Shown: in pieces, positions 35,317 to 46,050 of the stretch
Numbering within the stretch: position 1 is the stretch's first letter
Layout: each line of letters opens with the position of its first letter
Assembly: GCF_012927245.1 (NCBI RefSeq)
Contig: NZ_JABBGE010000001.1
Location: 62,001-126,000 of the forward strand
Source: Streptomyces sp. R302
Lineage (GTDB): Bacteria; Actinomycetota; Actinomycetes; Streptomycetales; Streptomycetaceae
Direction of reading: 5' to 3'
Length of the DNA stretch: 64,000 nt
The notes under the pieces: model-generated
What the model was told of the DNA's origin: nothing
Seen by the model: the letters and a program-made list of their open reading frames with translations, nothing else
Database searches by the model: none
Translations under genes and position numbers: made by a program

Positions 35317-35897
35317 TGGCCGGCCACTTCGAGACCGTGCCCGGCGGCGGAGCGGCCGTCGCACTCGACGAGGTCGAGGTCTCCATCCTGCGCTCCCTCG
35401 CCGTCCAGCTCCTGGAGCTGATCGGACCGGGCGACGAGCCCGGCGCGGACGCCGACCCGCTCGCCGCCCTCTTCGCCGAGGGCCCCAGCGAACCGCCCTC
35501 CGACCCCGCCCTGCGCCGGCTCTTCCCCGACGCGTACGGGGACGACACCGAGGAGCTGCGGGCGGCCGCGGCCGACTTCCGCCGCTACACCGAGAACGAC
35601 CTGCGGGCCCGCAAGCGCGAGGACGCCCTCGCCGTGGTGCGCGCCCTGGACGGGATGGCCGGCGAGGGCCAGGAGGGGTCCGCGGTCCTGAAGCTGACCC
35701 CGGACGAGTCCCGCGCCTGGCTCGGCACCCTCAACGACCTCCGCCTCACCATCGCCACCCGCCTGGACATCACCGAGGACGAGGAGAGCGAGCGGCTCTA
35801 CCGGCTGCCGGACAGCGATCCGCGCAAGCCGATGGTGATGGCGTACCTCTGGCTGGGGGCTCTTCAGGAGTCGTTGGTCGAGACGCTGATGTCCTGA
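35316..35897 (+). CDS. DUF2017 family protein
   Basis: 193 residues, starting at ATG 35316 overlapping the ClpS stop. The DUF2017 signatures are visible: EVEVSILRSLAVQLLELIG, DPALRRLFPDAYGDD, AAADFRRYTENDLRARK, and LTPDESRAWLGTLNDLRLTI. The function is unknown. Conserved linkage to clpS across actinobacteria suggests a role in ClpS/Clp proteolysis, but this is not established as far as I know. Confidence 0.9.
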   Translation: MAGHFETVPGGGAAVALDEVEVSILRSLAVQLLELIGPGDEPGADADPLAALFAEGPSEPPSDPALRRLFPDAYGDDTEELRAAAADFRRYTENDLRARKREDALAVVRALDGMAGEGQEGSAVLKLTPDESRAWLGTLNDLRLTIATRLDITEDEESERLYRLPDSDPRKPMVMAYLWLGALQESLVETLMS

Positions 35898-36168
35898 CGG
35901 ACTCACGGGGTGTTCGCTCAGCGGACGCTCAAATCCGGATAACGAACTCGTTACCTGGGCGGGCACCTCGTCATCTTGAATCCCTTTTGTTCTCATTTTT
36001 TTGTGGCGTGCGCCACATTTTTCTCCGTCGATCGCCCCTCACCCCGTGATAGATCTTCACGACCGCTCGGGCACGCCACCCCTGTTCCCGAGGGCGCTCA
36101 GGCCGGCTGACCGCCGGTGGCACTCCATCCACATCCGGGGGGATCAGCATGGAGAAAGGCGCACCACC

Positions 36169-37605
36169 ATGACCTCAGTGCGGGTCGACAAGCAGCACGA
36201 CGGCAGTGAGGCCGCGGACTCCGCCTCCGGCGAGGGTTACCACCGGGCACTCGGCGCCCGCCAGATCCAGATGATCGCGATCGGCGGCGCCATCGGCACG
36301 GGCCTCTTCCTCGGAGCGGGCAAGGGCATCTCCAAGGCGGGCCCCAGCCTGATCCTCGCGTACGCCCTCGCGGGCCTCGTCATCTTCTTCATCATGCGGG
36401 CGCTCGGCGAGCTCCTCATGTACCGCCCCGTCTCCGGTTCCTTCTCGGAGTACGCGCGGGAGTTCCTCGGCCCCTTCGCGGGCTTCGTGACCGGCTGGAC
36501 GTACTGGCTCTTCTGGGTCGTCACCGGCATCACCGAAGTCACCGCGGCGGCCACCTACATGACCTATTGGTGGGACATCCCGCAGTGGCTGTCCGCCCTG
36601 GTCTTCACGGTCGTCCTGTACGGCGCCAACCTGATCTCCGTGAAGCTCTTCGGCGAGCTGGAGTTCTGGTTCTCCATGGTCAAGGTCACCGCCATCGTCG
36701 GCATGATCCTGATCTGCGCCGGCATCCTCACCCTCGGCTTCTCCGACGCCGGTGACACCGCCTCGATCACCCACCTGTGGGACCTCGGCGGCTTCTTCGC
36801 CGGAGAGCACGGCATCGTCTCCACCCTCATGACCCTGCAGATGGTCATGTTCGCCTTCCTCGCGGTCGAGCTGGTCGGCGTCACCGCCGGCGAGTCGAAG
36901 GACCCGAAGACCGTCCTGCCCAAGGCCATCAACACCGTGCCGTGGCGCATCGCCGTCTTCTACGTCGGCGCGCTGATCATGATCCTGTCGGTCGTGCCGT
37001 GGACCGAGTTCCAGCCGGGCGTCTCGCCGTTCGTCGCCGCCTTCGAGAAGATGGGTCTCGGAGTGGGCGCCGCACTCGTGAACTTCGTCGTCCTGACCGC
37101 CGCCCTCTCCTCCTGCAACTCGGGCATGTACTCCACCGGCCGCATGCTGCGCGACCTCGCGCTCAACGGCCAGGGCCCGAAGCTCTTCACCCGGCTGACG
37201 AAGAGTGGCACCCCGCTCGTCGGCACCACCTTCTCCGCCGCGCTGATGATGGTCGGCGTCTGGATCAACTACCAGTGGCCCGGCGAGGCGTTCAACTACG
37301 TCGTCTCCTTCGCCACCATCTCCGGCATGTGGGCCTGGATCATGATCCTGTTCTGCCAGATCCGCTACCGCCGCATGGCCGACCGCGGGCTGCTGCCCCA
37401 GTCCTCCTTCAAGGCCCCCGGCGGCGTCTGGGCCAGCACCTTCGCCCTGATGTTCATCGCCGTGGTCATCGGCACCATGACCCTGGACGCCGGCAACCGC
37501 GTCGCCCTCTACGGCGCCCCCGTCTGGGGCCTCCTGCTGGCCGTCGCGTACCTGGTCCTCAAGGCCCGCAACCCCGAGGGCGCCGCCTTCGCCAAGCGCT
37601 CCTGA
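36169..37605 (+). CDS. Amino-acid permease, AAT/APC family
   Basis: 478 residues with 12 transmembrane segments. The family signature GGAIGTGLFLGAGKGI in segment 1 and the ELLMYRPVSGSFSEYAREF loop are typical of the AAT group (GABA/asparagine/aromatic/D-serine permeases). A soluble N-terminus of about 27 residues precedes segment 1. The closest resemblance seems to be to CycA/AnsP-type transporters. The substrate cannot be fixed from the sequence. The promoter lies in the 271 bases upstream. A hairpin terminator follows. Confidence 0.9.
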   Translation: MTSVRVDKQHDGSEAADSASGEGYHRALGARQIQMIAIGGAIGTGLFLGAGKGISKAGPSLILAYALAGLVIFFIMRALGELLMYRPVSGSFSEYAREFLGPFAGFVTGWTYWLFWVVTGITEVTAAATYMTYWWDIPQWLSALVFTVVLYGANLISVKLFGELEFWFSMVKVTAIVGMILICAGILTLGFSDAGDTASITHLWDLGGFFAGEHGIVSTLMTLQMVMFAFLAVELVGVTAGESKDPKTVLPKAINTVPWRIAVFYVGALIMILSVVPWTEFQPGVSPFVAAFEKMGLGVGAALVNFVVLTAALSSCNSGMYSTGRMLRDLALNGQGPKLFTRLTKSGTPLVGTTFSAALMMVGVWINYQWPGEAFNYVVSFATISGMWAWIMILFCQIRYRRMADRGLLPQSSFKAPGGVWASTFALMFIAVVIGTMTLDAGNRVALYGAPVWGLLLAVAYLVLKARNPEGAAFAKRS

Positions 37606-37625
37606 CCAGCGCCGTCCCGGCATCC

Positions 37626-37662
37626 GGGCCGCTCCGTACCACTCCTCGGTACGGGGCGGCCC
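37626..37662 (+). terminator. Terminator after the permease
   Basis: A 15-bp stem (37626-37640 with 37648-37662, one G-T wobble) with a 7-base loop, 20 bases after the permease stop. Confidence 0.75.
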
Positions 37663-37681
37663 GTCTGCTTATCCTGTCGGC

Positions 37682-38107
37682 ATGCTGACCCTCACCCGAG
37701 ACCTGTACGACCGGATCGTGGAACACGCCCGGGCGGACCACCCCGACGAGGCCTGCGGCGTGGTCGCGGGCCCGGTCGGCTCCGGCCGCCCCGAGCGGTT
37801 CATCCCGATGCTCAACGCGGCGCGCTCGCCCACCTTCTACGAGTTCGACTCCGCCGACCTCCTCAAGCTCTACCGCGAGATGGACGACCGGGACGAGGAG
37901 CCCGTGATCATCTACCACTCGCACACGGCGACCGAGGCGTACCCCTCCCGCACCGACATCACCTACGCCAACGAGCCCGGCGCCCACTACGTCCTGGTCT
38001 CCACGGCCGACACCGACGCCGCCGGCCCCTTCCAGTTCCGCTCCTACACGATCGTCGACGGCGTCGTGACGGAGGAGGAGGTCAAGGTCGTGGAGGCGTA
38101 CGAGTAG
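37682..38107 (+). CDS. mec: JAMM metalloprotease for CysO processing (Mec type)
   Basis: 141 residues, a Mov34/MPN fold. The JAMM zinc site is present: an early Glu in PDEACGVVAG and the HSHTATEAYPSRTD motif (H-x-H, then S-x-x-D). In Mycobacterium tuberculosis the homologue Mec releases cysteine from the CysO-cysteine adduct. The next functional genes encode CysO and CysM, completing the sulfur-carrier route to cysteine. The 366 bases between this gene and CysO contain tandem repeats and a cysteine-containing leader peptide. Confidence 0.92.
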   Translation: MLTLTRDLYDRIVEHARADHPDEACGVVAGPVGSGRPERFIPMLNAARSPTFYEFDSADLLKLYREMDDRDEEPVIIYHSHTATEAYPSRTDITYANEPGAHYVLVSTADTDAAGPFQFRSYTIVDGVVTEEEVKVVEAYE

Positions 38108-38155
38108 GAGTGCGAGGAGGAGTGCGAGGAGGCGTACGAGGAGGCGTACGGGGAG
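38108..38155. repeat. Four 12-bp tandem repeats after mec
   Basis: Units GAGTGCGAGGAG (twice), GCGTACGAGGAG and GCGTACGGGGAG follow the mec stop directly. They probably arose by slippage at the 3' end of the gene. Confidence 0.75.
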
Positions 38156-38246
38156 GCCCTCCGGGGGTCCTGTCCGACAGGCGGTCGGAAAGTATCCACC
38201 ATCTGAGATCACATTCCGGAACCCGGACCGGGAATCGATACGATGA

Positions 38247-39707
<1,461 letters not shown>

Positions 39708-39753
39708 CCCGCCCCGAGGTGTGCGGGGCGCCGTGCGGTGCGGGTTCGGACCG

Positions 39754-40218
39754 CTAACGCGCGAGATGGCGGACCTGGTCCCACACGACCGGGTCCGCCT
39801 CACCCACCCGCCGCCGGAACTCCCCGAGCGGCACGTCCCGAAGCTCGTCCGTCTCCAGAAAACTGGCCCGCCCCCGCGCGTCCCCCACCGCCCCCGGCGG
39901 CAGCGCGATGACCCCGGGCCGCTCGTCGTGGTACTTGCTGGTGATCTTCGCGACGAGCGCACTGTCCCGCCGTACGGACAGCACGAGACACGGCCGGTCC
40001 TTCGACCCGGGCCCGTCCTCGAAGGGCACCTCGGCCCACCAGATCTCCCGCGCCCGCGGCTCCCGCACGCCGGGCTTCCGCGCGGGCGGCCGGGTCCTCC
40101 CCGAAGGCCGTCCCGGCGGCCGGGTCCGTACGGACGACCGCGTCCTCCCACCCGCGACCGCCACCACCAGCGCGATCACCACGACCGCGACCAGCGCGGG
40201 CCACCACGACGTGTCCAT
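39754..40218 (-). CDS. Membrane-anchored PemK/MazF-fold protein
   Basis: From ATG 40218 the product has 154 residues. Residues 5-24 form a transmembrane helix (WWPALVAVVVIALVVAVAGG), then an Arg/Pro-rich linker, then a PemK/MazF-like domain with REIWWAEVPFEDGPGSKDRP and CLVLS. Classical MazF toxins are soluble and paired with a small antitoxin, and I see no antitoxin gene here. This membrane-tethered version recurs in streptomycetes in my memory. Whether it is an endoribonuclease is uncertain. Confidence 0.75.
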   Translation of the reverse strand: MDTSWWPALVAVVVIALVVAVAGGRTRSSVRTRPPGRPSGRTRPPARKPGVREPRAREIWWAEVPFEDGPGSKDRPCLVLSVRRDSALVAKITSKYHDERPGVIALPPGAVGDARGRASFLETDELRDVPLGEFRRRVGEADPVVWDQVRHLAR

Positions 40219-40426
40219 ACCCCATGACGTTACCGGCGCCGACCGGGCCGCGCCGCCGCGCCCCGCCGTCCATCCGAACCGGTGACAGAGCCCGTGAGTT
40301 GCCCCACAACGGGACGCCACGAAGGAGCGACGGGCCTCCGTGCGCCGTACTCTCGTCTGACCGCACGGCCTCCCCTCCCCTCTTCTGCGTGCCTGACCGC
40401 ACCCGTCCACGGAGGTTCACGCTCCT

Positions 40427-41179
40427 ATGAAGCTCACCGTCGTCGGCTGCTCCGGGTCGTTCCCGTCCGCGGAATCGGCCTGTTCGAGCTACCTCGTCGA
40501 GGCCGACGGCTTCCGGCTGCTCCTCGACATGGGCAACGGCGCCCTCGGCGAGCTGCAGCGCCACATCGGCCTGTACGACCTGGACGCGATCTTCCTCAGC
40601 CATCTCCACGCGGACCACTGCATCGACATGTGCGGCTACTTCGTCGCCCGCTACTACCGCCACGAGGGCGGCCGTTGCGACGCCCTCCCGGTGTACGCCC
40701 CCGAGGGCGCCGAGCAGCGCCTGACCACGGCGTACGCCGACACCCCCTCGCCGACCGCGATGAGCGAGGTCTTCGACTTCCGCACCCTGACCACCGGCAG
40801 CTTCGAGCTGGGCCCCTTCACGATCCGCACCGCGAAGGTGTGCCACCCGGTGGAGGCGTACGGCATCCGCGTCGAGCACGACGGCCGCGCCCTCGCGTAC
40901 TCCGGCGACACCGGCGTCTGCGACGCCCTGCACGCGCTCGCCGACGGCGTGGACCTCTTCCTCTGCGAGGCGTCCTTCACCCACGGCAAGGAGGACATCC
41001 CGGAGCTCCACCTCAACGGCCGCGAGGCCGGCGCGCAGGCGGACCGGGCCCGGGTGGGCCGCCTCGTCCTCACCCACATCCCGCCGTGGACCGACGGCGA
41101 GCGCAACCTCGCGGACGCCCGAGAGGTGTACGAGGGCCCGGCGGAACTGGCGAAGGCGGGCGCGGTCTACGAGGTGTGA
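40427..41179 (+). CDS. MBL-fold metallo-hydrolase, RNase Z-like
   Basis: 250 residues. The zinc motif HLHADH lies at about residues 64-69, with further ligands in TAKVCHPVEAYG, AYSGDTGVCD and the terminal LTHIPPW. This is the RNase Z/phosphodiesterase branch of the MBL superfamily (MKLTVVGCSGSFP start, SACSSYLVEADG). The RNase Z-specific exosite arm is absent. Substrate is uncertain. It is divergent from the PemK-like gene, with 208 bases between. Confidence 0.88.
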   Translation: MKLTVVGCSGSFPSAESACSSYLVEADGFRLLLDMGNGALGELQRHIGLYDLDAIFLSHLHADHCIDMCGYFVARYYRHEGGRCDALPVYAPEGAEQRLTTAYADTPSPTAMSEVFDFRTLTTGSFELGPFTIRTAKVCHPVEAYGIRVEHDGRALAYSGDTGVCDALHALADGVDLFLCEASFTHGKEDIPELHLNGREAGAQADRARVGRLVLTHIPPWTDGERNLADAREVYEGPAELAKAGAVYEV

Positions 41180-41313
41180 GGGGGCGCCGGCAGTGCCTGG
41201 AGGCGCAGGAACAGGGCGCGGGCCTCCTCGGCGCCGGGCCGCCGTCCCACGATCCCGTCGCGCACCGCGTAGAAGTGCCACTCCGGATTCCACGGCTCCT
41301 GCTCCGGACACAG
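41167..41313 (-). pseudogene. C-terminal remnant of an unidentified gene
   Basis: A minus-strand frame of 48 residues contains PEQEPWNPEWHFYAVRDG and GAEEARALFLRLQALPAPP, with strongly G/C-ending codons typical of real genes here. It ends with TAG overlapping the MBL gene's 3' end. No start codon is visible. The terminator of the PTS gene abuts its 5' side. It therefore looks like the surviving 3' end of a gene whose front was deleted. The family is not recognised. Confidence 0.45.
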
Positions 41314-41322
41314 CCCGGCAAA

Positions 41323-41366
41323 AGGAAATCGGCCCCCGGGACCGGAGTCCCGGGGGCCGATTTCCT
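41323..41366 (-). terminator. Strong terminator of nagE2
   Basis: A perfect 20-bp inverted repeat (41323-41342 with 41347-41366) and a CGGA loop, 36 bases after the nagE2 stop. On the minus strand the second arm ends in TTTCCTTTT. Confidence 0.85.
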
Positions 41367-41402
41367 GTCACGCCGTTTCTGTCACGCCGTACGGTGCGAG
41401 GC

Positions 41403-42668
41403 TCACGCCTTGGTGAGGTCCTCGACCTCCTCCTCGGGCTCGCGGCCCGGGGTGGGGAGGTTGAACTTGGTGATGGCGAAGCGGAAGAGCACGTAGTAGA
41501 TGCCCGCGAAGACGAGGCCGATCGGGATGATCATCCACGGCTTGGTCGCGAGGCCCCAGTTCAGGAAGTAGTCGATCGCGCCGGCCGAGAAGCTGAAGCC
41601 GTGGTGCACGCCGAGGGCCCAGGTGACGGCCATCGCGACGGCGGTGAGGACCGCGTGGATCGCGTAGAGCACCGGGGCGATGAACATGAACGCGAACTCG
41701 ATCGGCTCGGTGATGCCGGTGACGAAGGAGGTCAGCGCCAGGGAGATCATCATGCCGCCGACGACCTTGCGGCGCTCCGGGCGGGCGCAGTGCGTGATGG
41801 CGAGCGCGGCGGCCGGGAGGGCGAACATCATGATCGGGAAGAAGCCCGACATGAACTGGCCGGCGGTGGGGTCGCCGTGGAAGAAGCGCGGCAGGTCGCC
41901 GTGCCAGACGGCACCGGCGGAGTCCTTGAAGGAGCCGATCTCCTGCCAGGCGACCGTGTTGACGAACTGGTGCATGCCGATCGGCAGCAGACCGCGGTTG
42001 ACGACACCGAAGATGCCCGCGCCGACGGCGCCCAGGCTGGTCATCCACTCGCCGAAGTCGGTGATGACGTTGCCGACCGGCTCCCAGACGAGGCCGAAGA
42101 AGACACCCATGATCGTGCCGACGAAGGCCATGATGATGGGGACGAGGCGTCGGCCGTTGAAGAAGCCGAGCCAGTCGACCAGCTTGGTCCGGTGGTAGCG
42201 CTGCCAGATCACGGCCGCCAGCAGACCCATGACGATGCCGCCGAGGACCTTGGGGTCGTTGTAGGTGGCGGCGACGTCCACACCGCCGTTCTCGGTGGTG
42301 TTCACCACGCCCTCGGTCACGGGGAACGCCGTGAGGACGTTCTTGTAGACGAGGAAGCCGACGAGCGCGGCGAGGGCGGTGGAGCCGTCGGCCTTCTTGG
42401 CGAAGCCGATGGCGATGCCGACGCAGAAGAGCAGCGGCAGGTTGGCGAAGACCGCGTCGCCGGCGGTCGCGAAGACCTTCGCGACCTTGATCCAGCCGAG
42501 GCCGTCCTTGCCGAAGACGTCGTCCTGGCCGAGACGGAGCAGAATACCCGCGGCCGGCAGCACGGCGATCGGCAGCTGCAGGCTGCGACCGACCTTCTGC
42601 AGGCCCTGGAACAGGCCGGATCCGCGCTTCTTCGCGGGAGCGGCGGCCTGGGCGGTGGCCGTACTCAT
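41403..42668 (-). CDS. nagE2: GlcNAc-specific PTS permease, EIIC
   Basis: 421 residues from ATG 42668 with GGAGGAAG upstream. It is the EIIC membrane component of the glucose/N-acetylglucosamine PTS family: QKVGRSLQLPIAVLPAAGIL, KLVDWLGFFNGRRLVPI, and GITEPIEFAFMFIAPVLYAIHA with the conserved G-I-T-E-P-I/L-E sugar-binding motif. Ten transmembrane segments are expected. No EIIB or EIIA domain is fused; the EIIB is encoded by the divergent nagF. I assign nagE2 rather than nagE1 by remembered order in S. coelicolor (nagF, nagE1, nagE2). Two DasR boxes lie upstream at 42755-42787, so DasR should repress it until glucosamine-6-phosphate rises. Confidence 0.9.
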   Translation of the reverse strand: MSTATAQAAAPAKKRGSGLFQGLQKVGRSLQLPIAVLPAAGILLRLGQDDVFGKDGLGWIKVAKVFATAGDAVFANLPLLFCVGIAIGFAKKADGSTALAALVGFLVYKNVLTAFPVTEGVVNTTENGGVDVAATYNDPKVLGGIVMGLLAAVIWQRYHRTKLVDWLGFFNGRRLVPIIMAFVGTIMGVFFGLVWEPVGNVITDFGEWMTSLGAVGAGIFGVVNRGLLPIGMHQFVNTVAWQEIGSFKDSAGAVWHGDLPRFFHGDPTAGQFMSGFFPIMMFALPAAALAITHCARPERRKVVGGMMISLALTSFVTGITEPIEFAFMFIAPVLYAIHAVLTAVAMAVTWALGVHHGFSFSAGAIDYFLNWGLATKPWMIIPIGLVFAGIYYVLFRFAITKFNLPTPGREPEEEVEDLTKA

Positions 42669-42754
42669 CAACTTCCTCCAGTAGGCAAGGCGCCGCCAGA
42701 GGACAGTGATACGGGGGGACGGCGGCGTCTCGTGGAACGCGGTGGTCTGGACCG

Positions 42755-42787
42755 CGTGGTCTACACCAATGAGTGGTGTAGACCAGT
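42755..42787. promoter_or_regulatory. Two DasR-responsive elements upstream of nagE2
   Basis: CGTGGTCTACACCAAT (42755-42770) and AGTGGTGTAGACCAGT (42772-42787) fit the DasR consensus A(C/G)TGGTCTAGACCA(G/C)T, with the central variant seen at known sites. They are one base apart. A third, weaker TGGTCTGGACC match lies at about 42743-42753. Confidence 0.85.
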
Positions 42788-42861
42788 TGTAGCACGTGAG
42801 ACTTAGATAAGGAACCTGCGAATTTTCGGTGCGGCGCCATAGTGATGAAGGCGTGACAAAA

Positions 42862-42889
42862 GGCCCCCGGACCAGGAGGTCCAGGGGCC
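42862..42889 (-). terminator. Terminator after nagE1
   Basis: A 12-bp stem with one mismatch (42862-42873 with 42878-42889) and a 4-base loop, 46 bases after the nagE1 stop. It separates the nagE1 transcript from the nagE2 promoter. Confidence 0.7.
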
Positions 42890-42935
42890 CTGTCGGCCTT
42901 CCGCGGAGGGCCCCGAAGGGCCCGGACGGGCGGGT

Positions 42936-44234
42936 CTACTTCACGTTCTCCCGCTCCAGCTCCTCCGCCAGCTCCTCGGGCTCGCGCCCCGGCGTCGGCA
43001 GGTTGAACCTGGTGATCGCGATCCGGAAGATCACGTAGTACACGACCGCGAAACAGAGGCCGATCGGGATGATCAGCCACGGCTTGGTCGCCAGATTCCA
43101 GTTGATCACGTAGTCGATCAGGCCCGCCGAGAAGCTGAAGCCGTCCTTCACGCCCAGCGCCCACGTCACCGCCATCGACACACCGGTCAGCAGCGCGTGG
43201 ATGGCGTACAGCACCGGCGCGATGAAGAGGAACGAGTACTCGATCGGCTCGGTGATGCCCGTGACGAACGAGGTCAGCGCCACCGACAGCATCAGACCGC
43301 CGACCTCCTTCCGCCGGTGCGGCTTCGCGCAGTGCGTGATCGCCAGCGCCGCCGCCGGCAGTGCGAACATCATGATCGGGAAGAAACCGGTGGTGAACTG
43401 ACCCGCGTTCGGGTCGCCCGCCAGGAACATCGTGATGTCGCCGTGCACCACCGTGCCGTCCGGCTTCGTGTACGAACCGAACTGGAACCAGATCGGCACG
43501 TTGAGGAACTGGTGCAGGCCGATGACGAGCAGCGCCCGGTTCGCCACCCCGAAGATGCCCGACCCCCACGCGCCGAGCCCGACCAGCCAGTCGCTGAAGC
43601 TCTCCAGGGCGTCACCGATCGGCGGCCACACCCACACGCACAGCGAGGCGAAGAGGATCCCGACGAAGGCCATGATGATCGGCACGAGCCGGCGGCCGTT
43701 GAAGAACCCGAGCCAGTCGACCAGCTTCGTACGGTGGTACCGCTGCCACAGATAGGCCGCCATCAGGCCCATGATGATGCCGCCGAAGACCCCCGGGTTC
43801 TGGTACGTGTACTCCGTGAAGGCCTCGTCCGGGGCGACGCAGCCGCCGCCGATGTCCCTCGTGCCCTCCGGGCAGGTCTTCGGGAACTGCCGCAGCACGT
43901 TGTAGTAGACGAGGAAGCCGACCACCGCGGCGAGCGCGGTCGAACCGTCCGCCTTCTTCGCCATGCCGATCGCGACACCGATGCAGAACAGCAGCGGCAG
44001 ACCGAGACTGCCGTCGAGCAGCGCGCCGCCCGCGCCGGACATCACCTTGGCGACGTTGTCCCAGCCGAGGCCGTCGGCACCGAAGACGTCCGGCTGCCCG
44101 AGCCGGTTGATGATGCCCGCGGCGGGCAGCACGGCGATGGGCAGCTGCAGGCTGCGGCCCATCTTCTGCAGCCCCTGGAAGAAACCTCCCCACGAGATCT
44201 TCCTGGAGCCGGCTGCTGCGCTGTCGGTACTCAT
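42936..44234 (-). CDS. nagE1: GlcNAc-family PTS permease, EIIC paralogue
   Basis: 432 residues from ATG 44234. It is the same EIIC fold as its neighbour (QKMGRSLQLPIAVLPAAGII, KLVDWLGFFNGRRLVPI, GITEPIEYSFLFIAPVLYAI). It differs in a longer periplasmic-side loop with CPEGTRDIGGGCVAP, where two cysteines could form a disulfide. A DasR box lies upstream at 44283-44298, so it too should be under DasR. The divergent nagF gives its EIIB. In S. coelicolor only nagE2 is needed for GlcNAc uptake, as I recall; the substrate of this paralogue is less certain. Confidence 0.88.
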   Translation of the reverse strand: MSTDSAAAGSRKISWGGFFQGLQKMGRSLQLPIAVLPAAGIINRLGQPDVFGADGLGWDNVAKVMSGAGGALLDGSLGLPLLFCIGVAIGMAKKADGSTALAAVVGFLVYYNVLRQFPKTCPEGTRDIGGGCVAPDEAFTEYTYQNPGVFGGIIMGLMAAYLWQRYHRTKLVDWLGFFNGRRLVPIIMAFVGILFASLCVWVWPPIGDALESFSDWLVGLGAWGSGIFGVANRALLVIGLHQFLNVPIWFQFGSYTKPDGTVVHGDITMFLAGDPNAGQFTTGFFPIMMFALPAAALAITHCAKPHRRKEVGGLMLSVALTSFVTGITEPIEYSFLFIAPVLYAIHALLTGVSMAVTWALGVKDGFSFSAGLIDYVINWNLATKPWLIIPIGLCFAVVYYVIFRIAITRFNLPTPGREPEELAEELERENVK

Positions 44235-44282
44235 CGGCGACCTCCCTGTCCCGGAACAACCCGGGGCCGCGTCTCGTTGCAC

Positions 44283-44298
44283 ACTGGTGTAGACCACT
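44283..44298. promoter_or_regulatory. DasR-responsive element upstream of nagE1
   Basis: ACTGGTGTAGACCACT agrees with the DasR consensus at nearly every position. It is in the 238-base divergent region between nagE1 and nagF, so it may affect both. Confidence 0.85.
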
Positions 44299-44472
44299 TG
44301 CGGTAGGCTCCGGGAGCCCACTGAGGACAGGCCGCCGGTGATCGTCATCATTCGGCAGAACGGCGGCACTCGCGCGCGAAGTTGGGCCAACCGTGGGTTA
44401 ACGTGACACAGCGGACCGTCGGTGCGCCGAGATTCGCGTATCCCGCGAACAGAGACGGACAGGGAGAAACAC

Positions 44473-44706
44473 ATGGCCAGCAAGGCTGAGAAGATCGTCG
44501 CCGGGCTCGGCGGCATCGACAACATCGAAGAGGTCGAGGGCTGCATCACCCGCCTGCGCACCGAGGTCGCCGACGCCGCCCTCGTCGACGACGCCGCCCT
44601 CAAGGCCGCCGGCGCCCACGGCGTCGTGAAGATGGGCACCGCCATCCAGGTCGTCATCGGCACCGACGCGGACCCGATCGCCGCCGAGATCGAAGACATG
44701 ATGTGA
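44473..44706 (+). CDS. nagF: GlcNAc-specific PTS component EIIB
   Basis: 77 residues from ATG 44473. The phosphorylated cysteine is Cys24 in VEGCITRLR. The rest (ALKAAGAHGVVKMGTAIQVVIG) is the conserved EIIB fold of the glucose family. It transfers phosphate from EIIA(Crr) to the incoming sugar on the EIIC permeases encoded divergently. HPr, EI and EIIA are not in the window. A terminator follows. Confidence 0.92.
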   Translation: MASKAEKIVAGLGGIDNIEEVEGCITRLRTEVADAALVDDAALKAAGAHGVVKMGTAIQVVIGTDADPIAAEIEDMM

Positions 44707-44724
44707 GCAGCTGACACCAGCTGA

Positions 44725-44758
44725 CGAGGGCCCGTTCCGGCAGGGGAACGGGCCCTCG
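44725..44758 (+). terminator. Terminator after nagF
   Basis: A perfect 14-bp stem (44725-44738 with 44745-44758) with a 6-base loop. Confidence 0.8.
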
Positions 44759-44811
44759 TGCGCACCCCGGGACCGGTCGGTCCCTCCCCTCCAGGGGGCT
44801 AGGCTCGTCCC

Positions 44812-45543
<732 letters not shown>

Positions 45544-45655
45544 GCCGCCCCCTCGGAGGAACTCTCCCCTGGCGACCTGCGTCCTTTACGGCGAGGGCCG
45601 CGCGGCCGTACCGTGCGCCCCGTCGAACGTACGCAGCCAGGGGAGGACCCGAACC

Positions 45656-46039
45656 GTGAAGCGCCGCCGCACCATAGCCCTCACCGTCGCCACGGCGGCA
45701 GCAGTCGCCACCTTCCTGACGGGCTGCGGAGCCCTCGACAAGGCGATGGACTGCGTGAAGACCGCCGACGCGATCGCCACCTCGGTCGGCAAGCTCCAGC
45801 AGGCCGTCTCCAACGCCTCCAACGACGTCGCGCAGATCGAGGAGTCCCTGAACTCCATCTCCACGGAGCTCGGCAACCTCAAGGACACCACCGACAACGC
45901 CGACCTCTCCAAGGCGGTCGACGACCTGGCGAAGGGCGTCGAAACGGTCCGCACGGCGGTCAAGGACGGCGACGCGACCCCCGACATCACCCCGATCACC
46001 GACGCGGCCGGCGAGATCGGCAAGGTCTGCACCCCGTAG
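45656..46039 (+). CDS. Small lipoprotein with coiled-coil body
   Basis: 127 residues from GTG 45656. The signal ends in the lipobox FLTGC (Cys24). The mature part contains heptad-like Leu/Ile/Val spacing (SVGKLQQAVSNASNDVAQIE, then SLNSISTELGNLKDTTDN), so a coiled coil is likely. Further cysteines are in MDCVKTAD and the terminal KVCTP. No known function. It lies between rph and rdgB and probably shares their transcript. Confidence 0.8.
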   Translation: MKRRRTIALTVATAAAVATFLTGCGALDKAMDCVKTADAIATSVGKLQQAVSNASNDVAQIEESLNSISTELGNLKDTTDNADLSKAVDDLAKGVETVRTAVKDGDATPDITPITDAAGEIGKVCTP

Positions 46040-46050
46040 ATACTGGGGGC

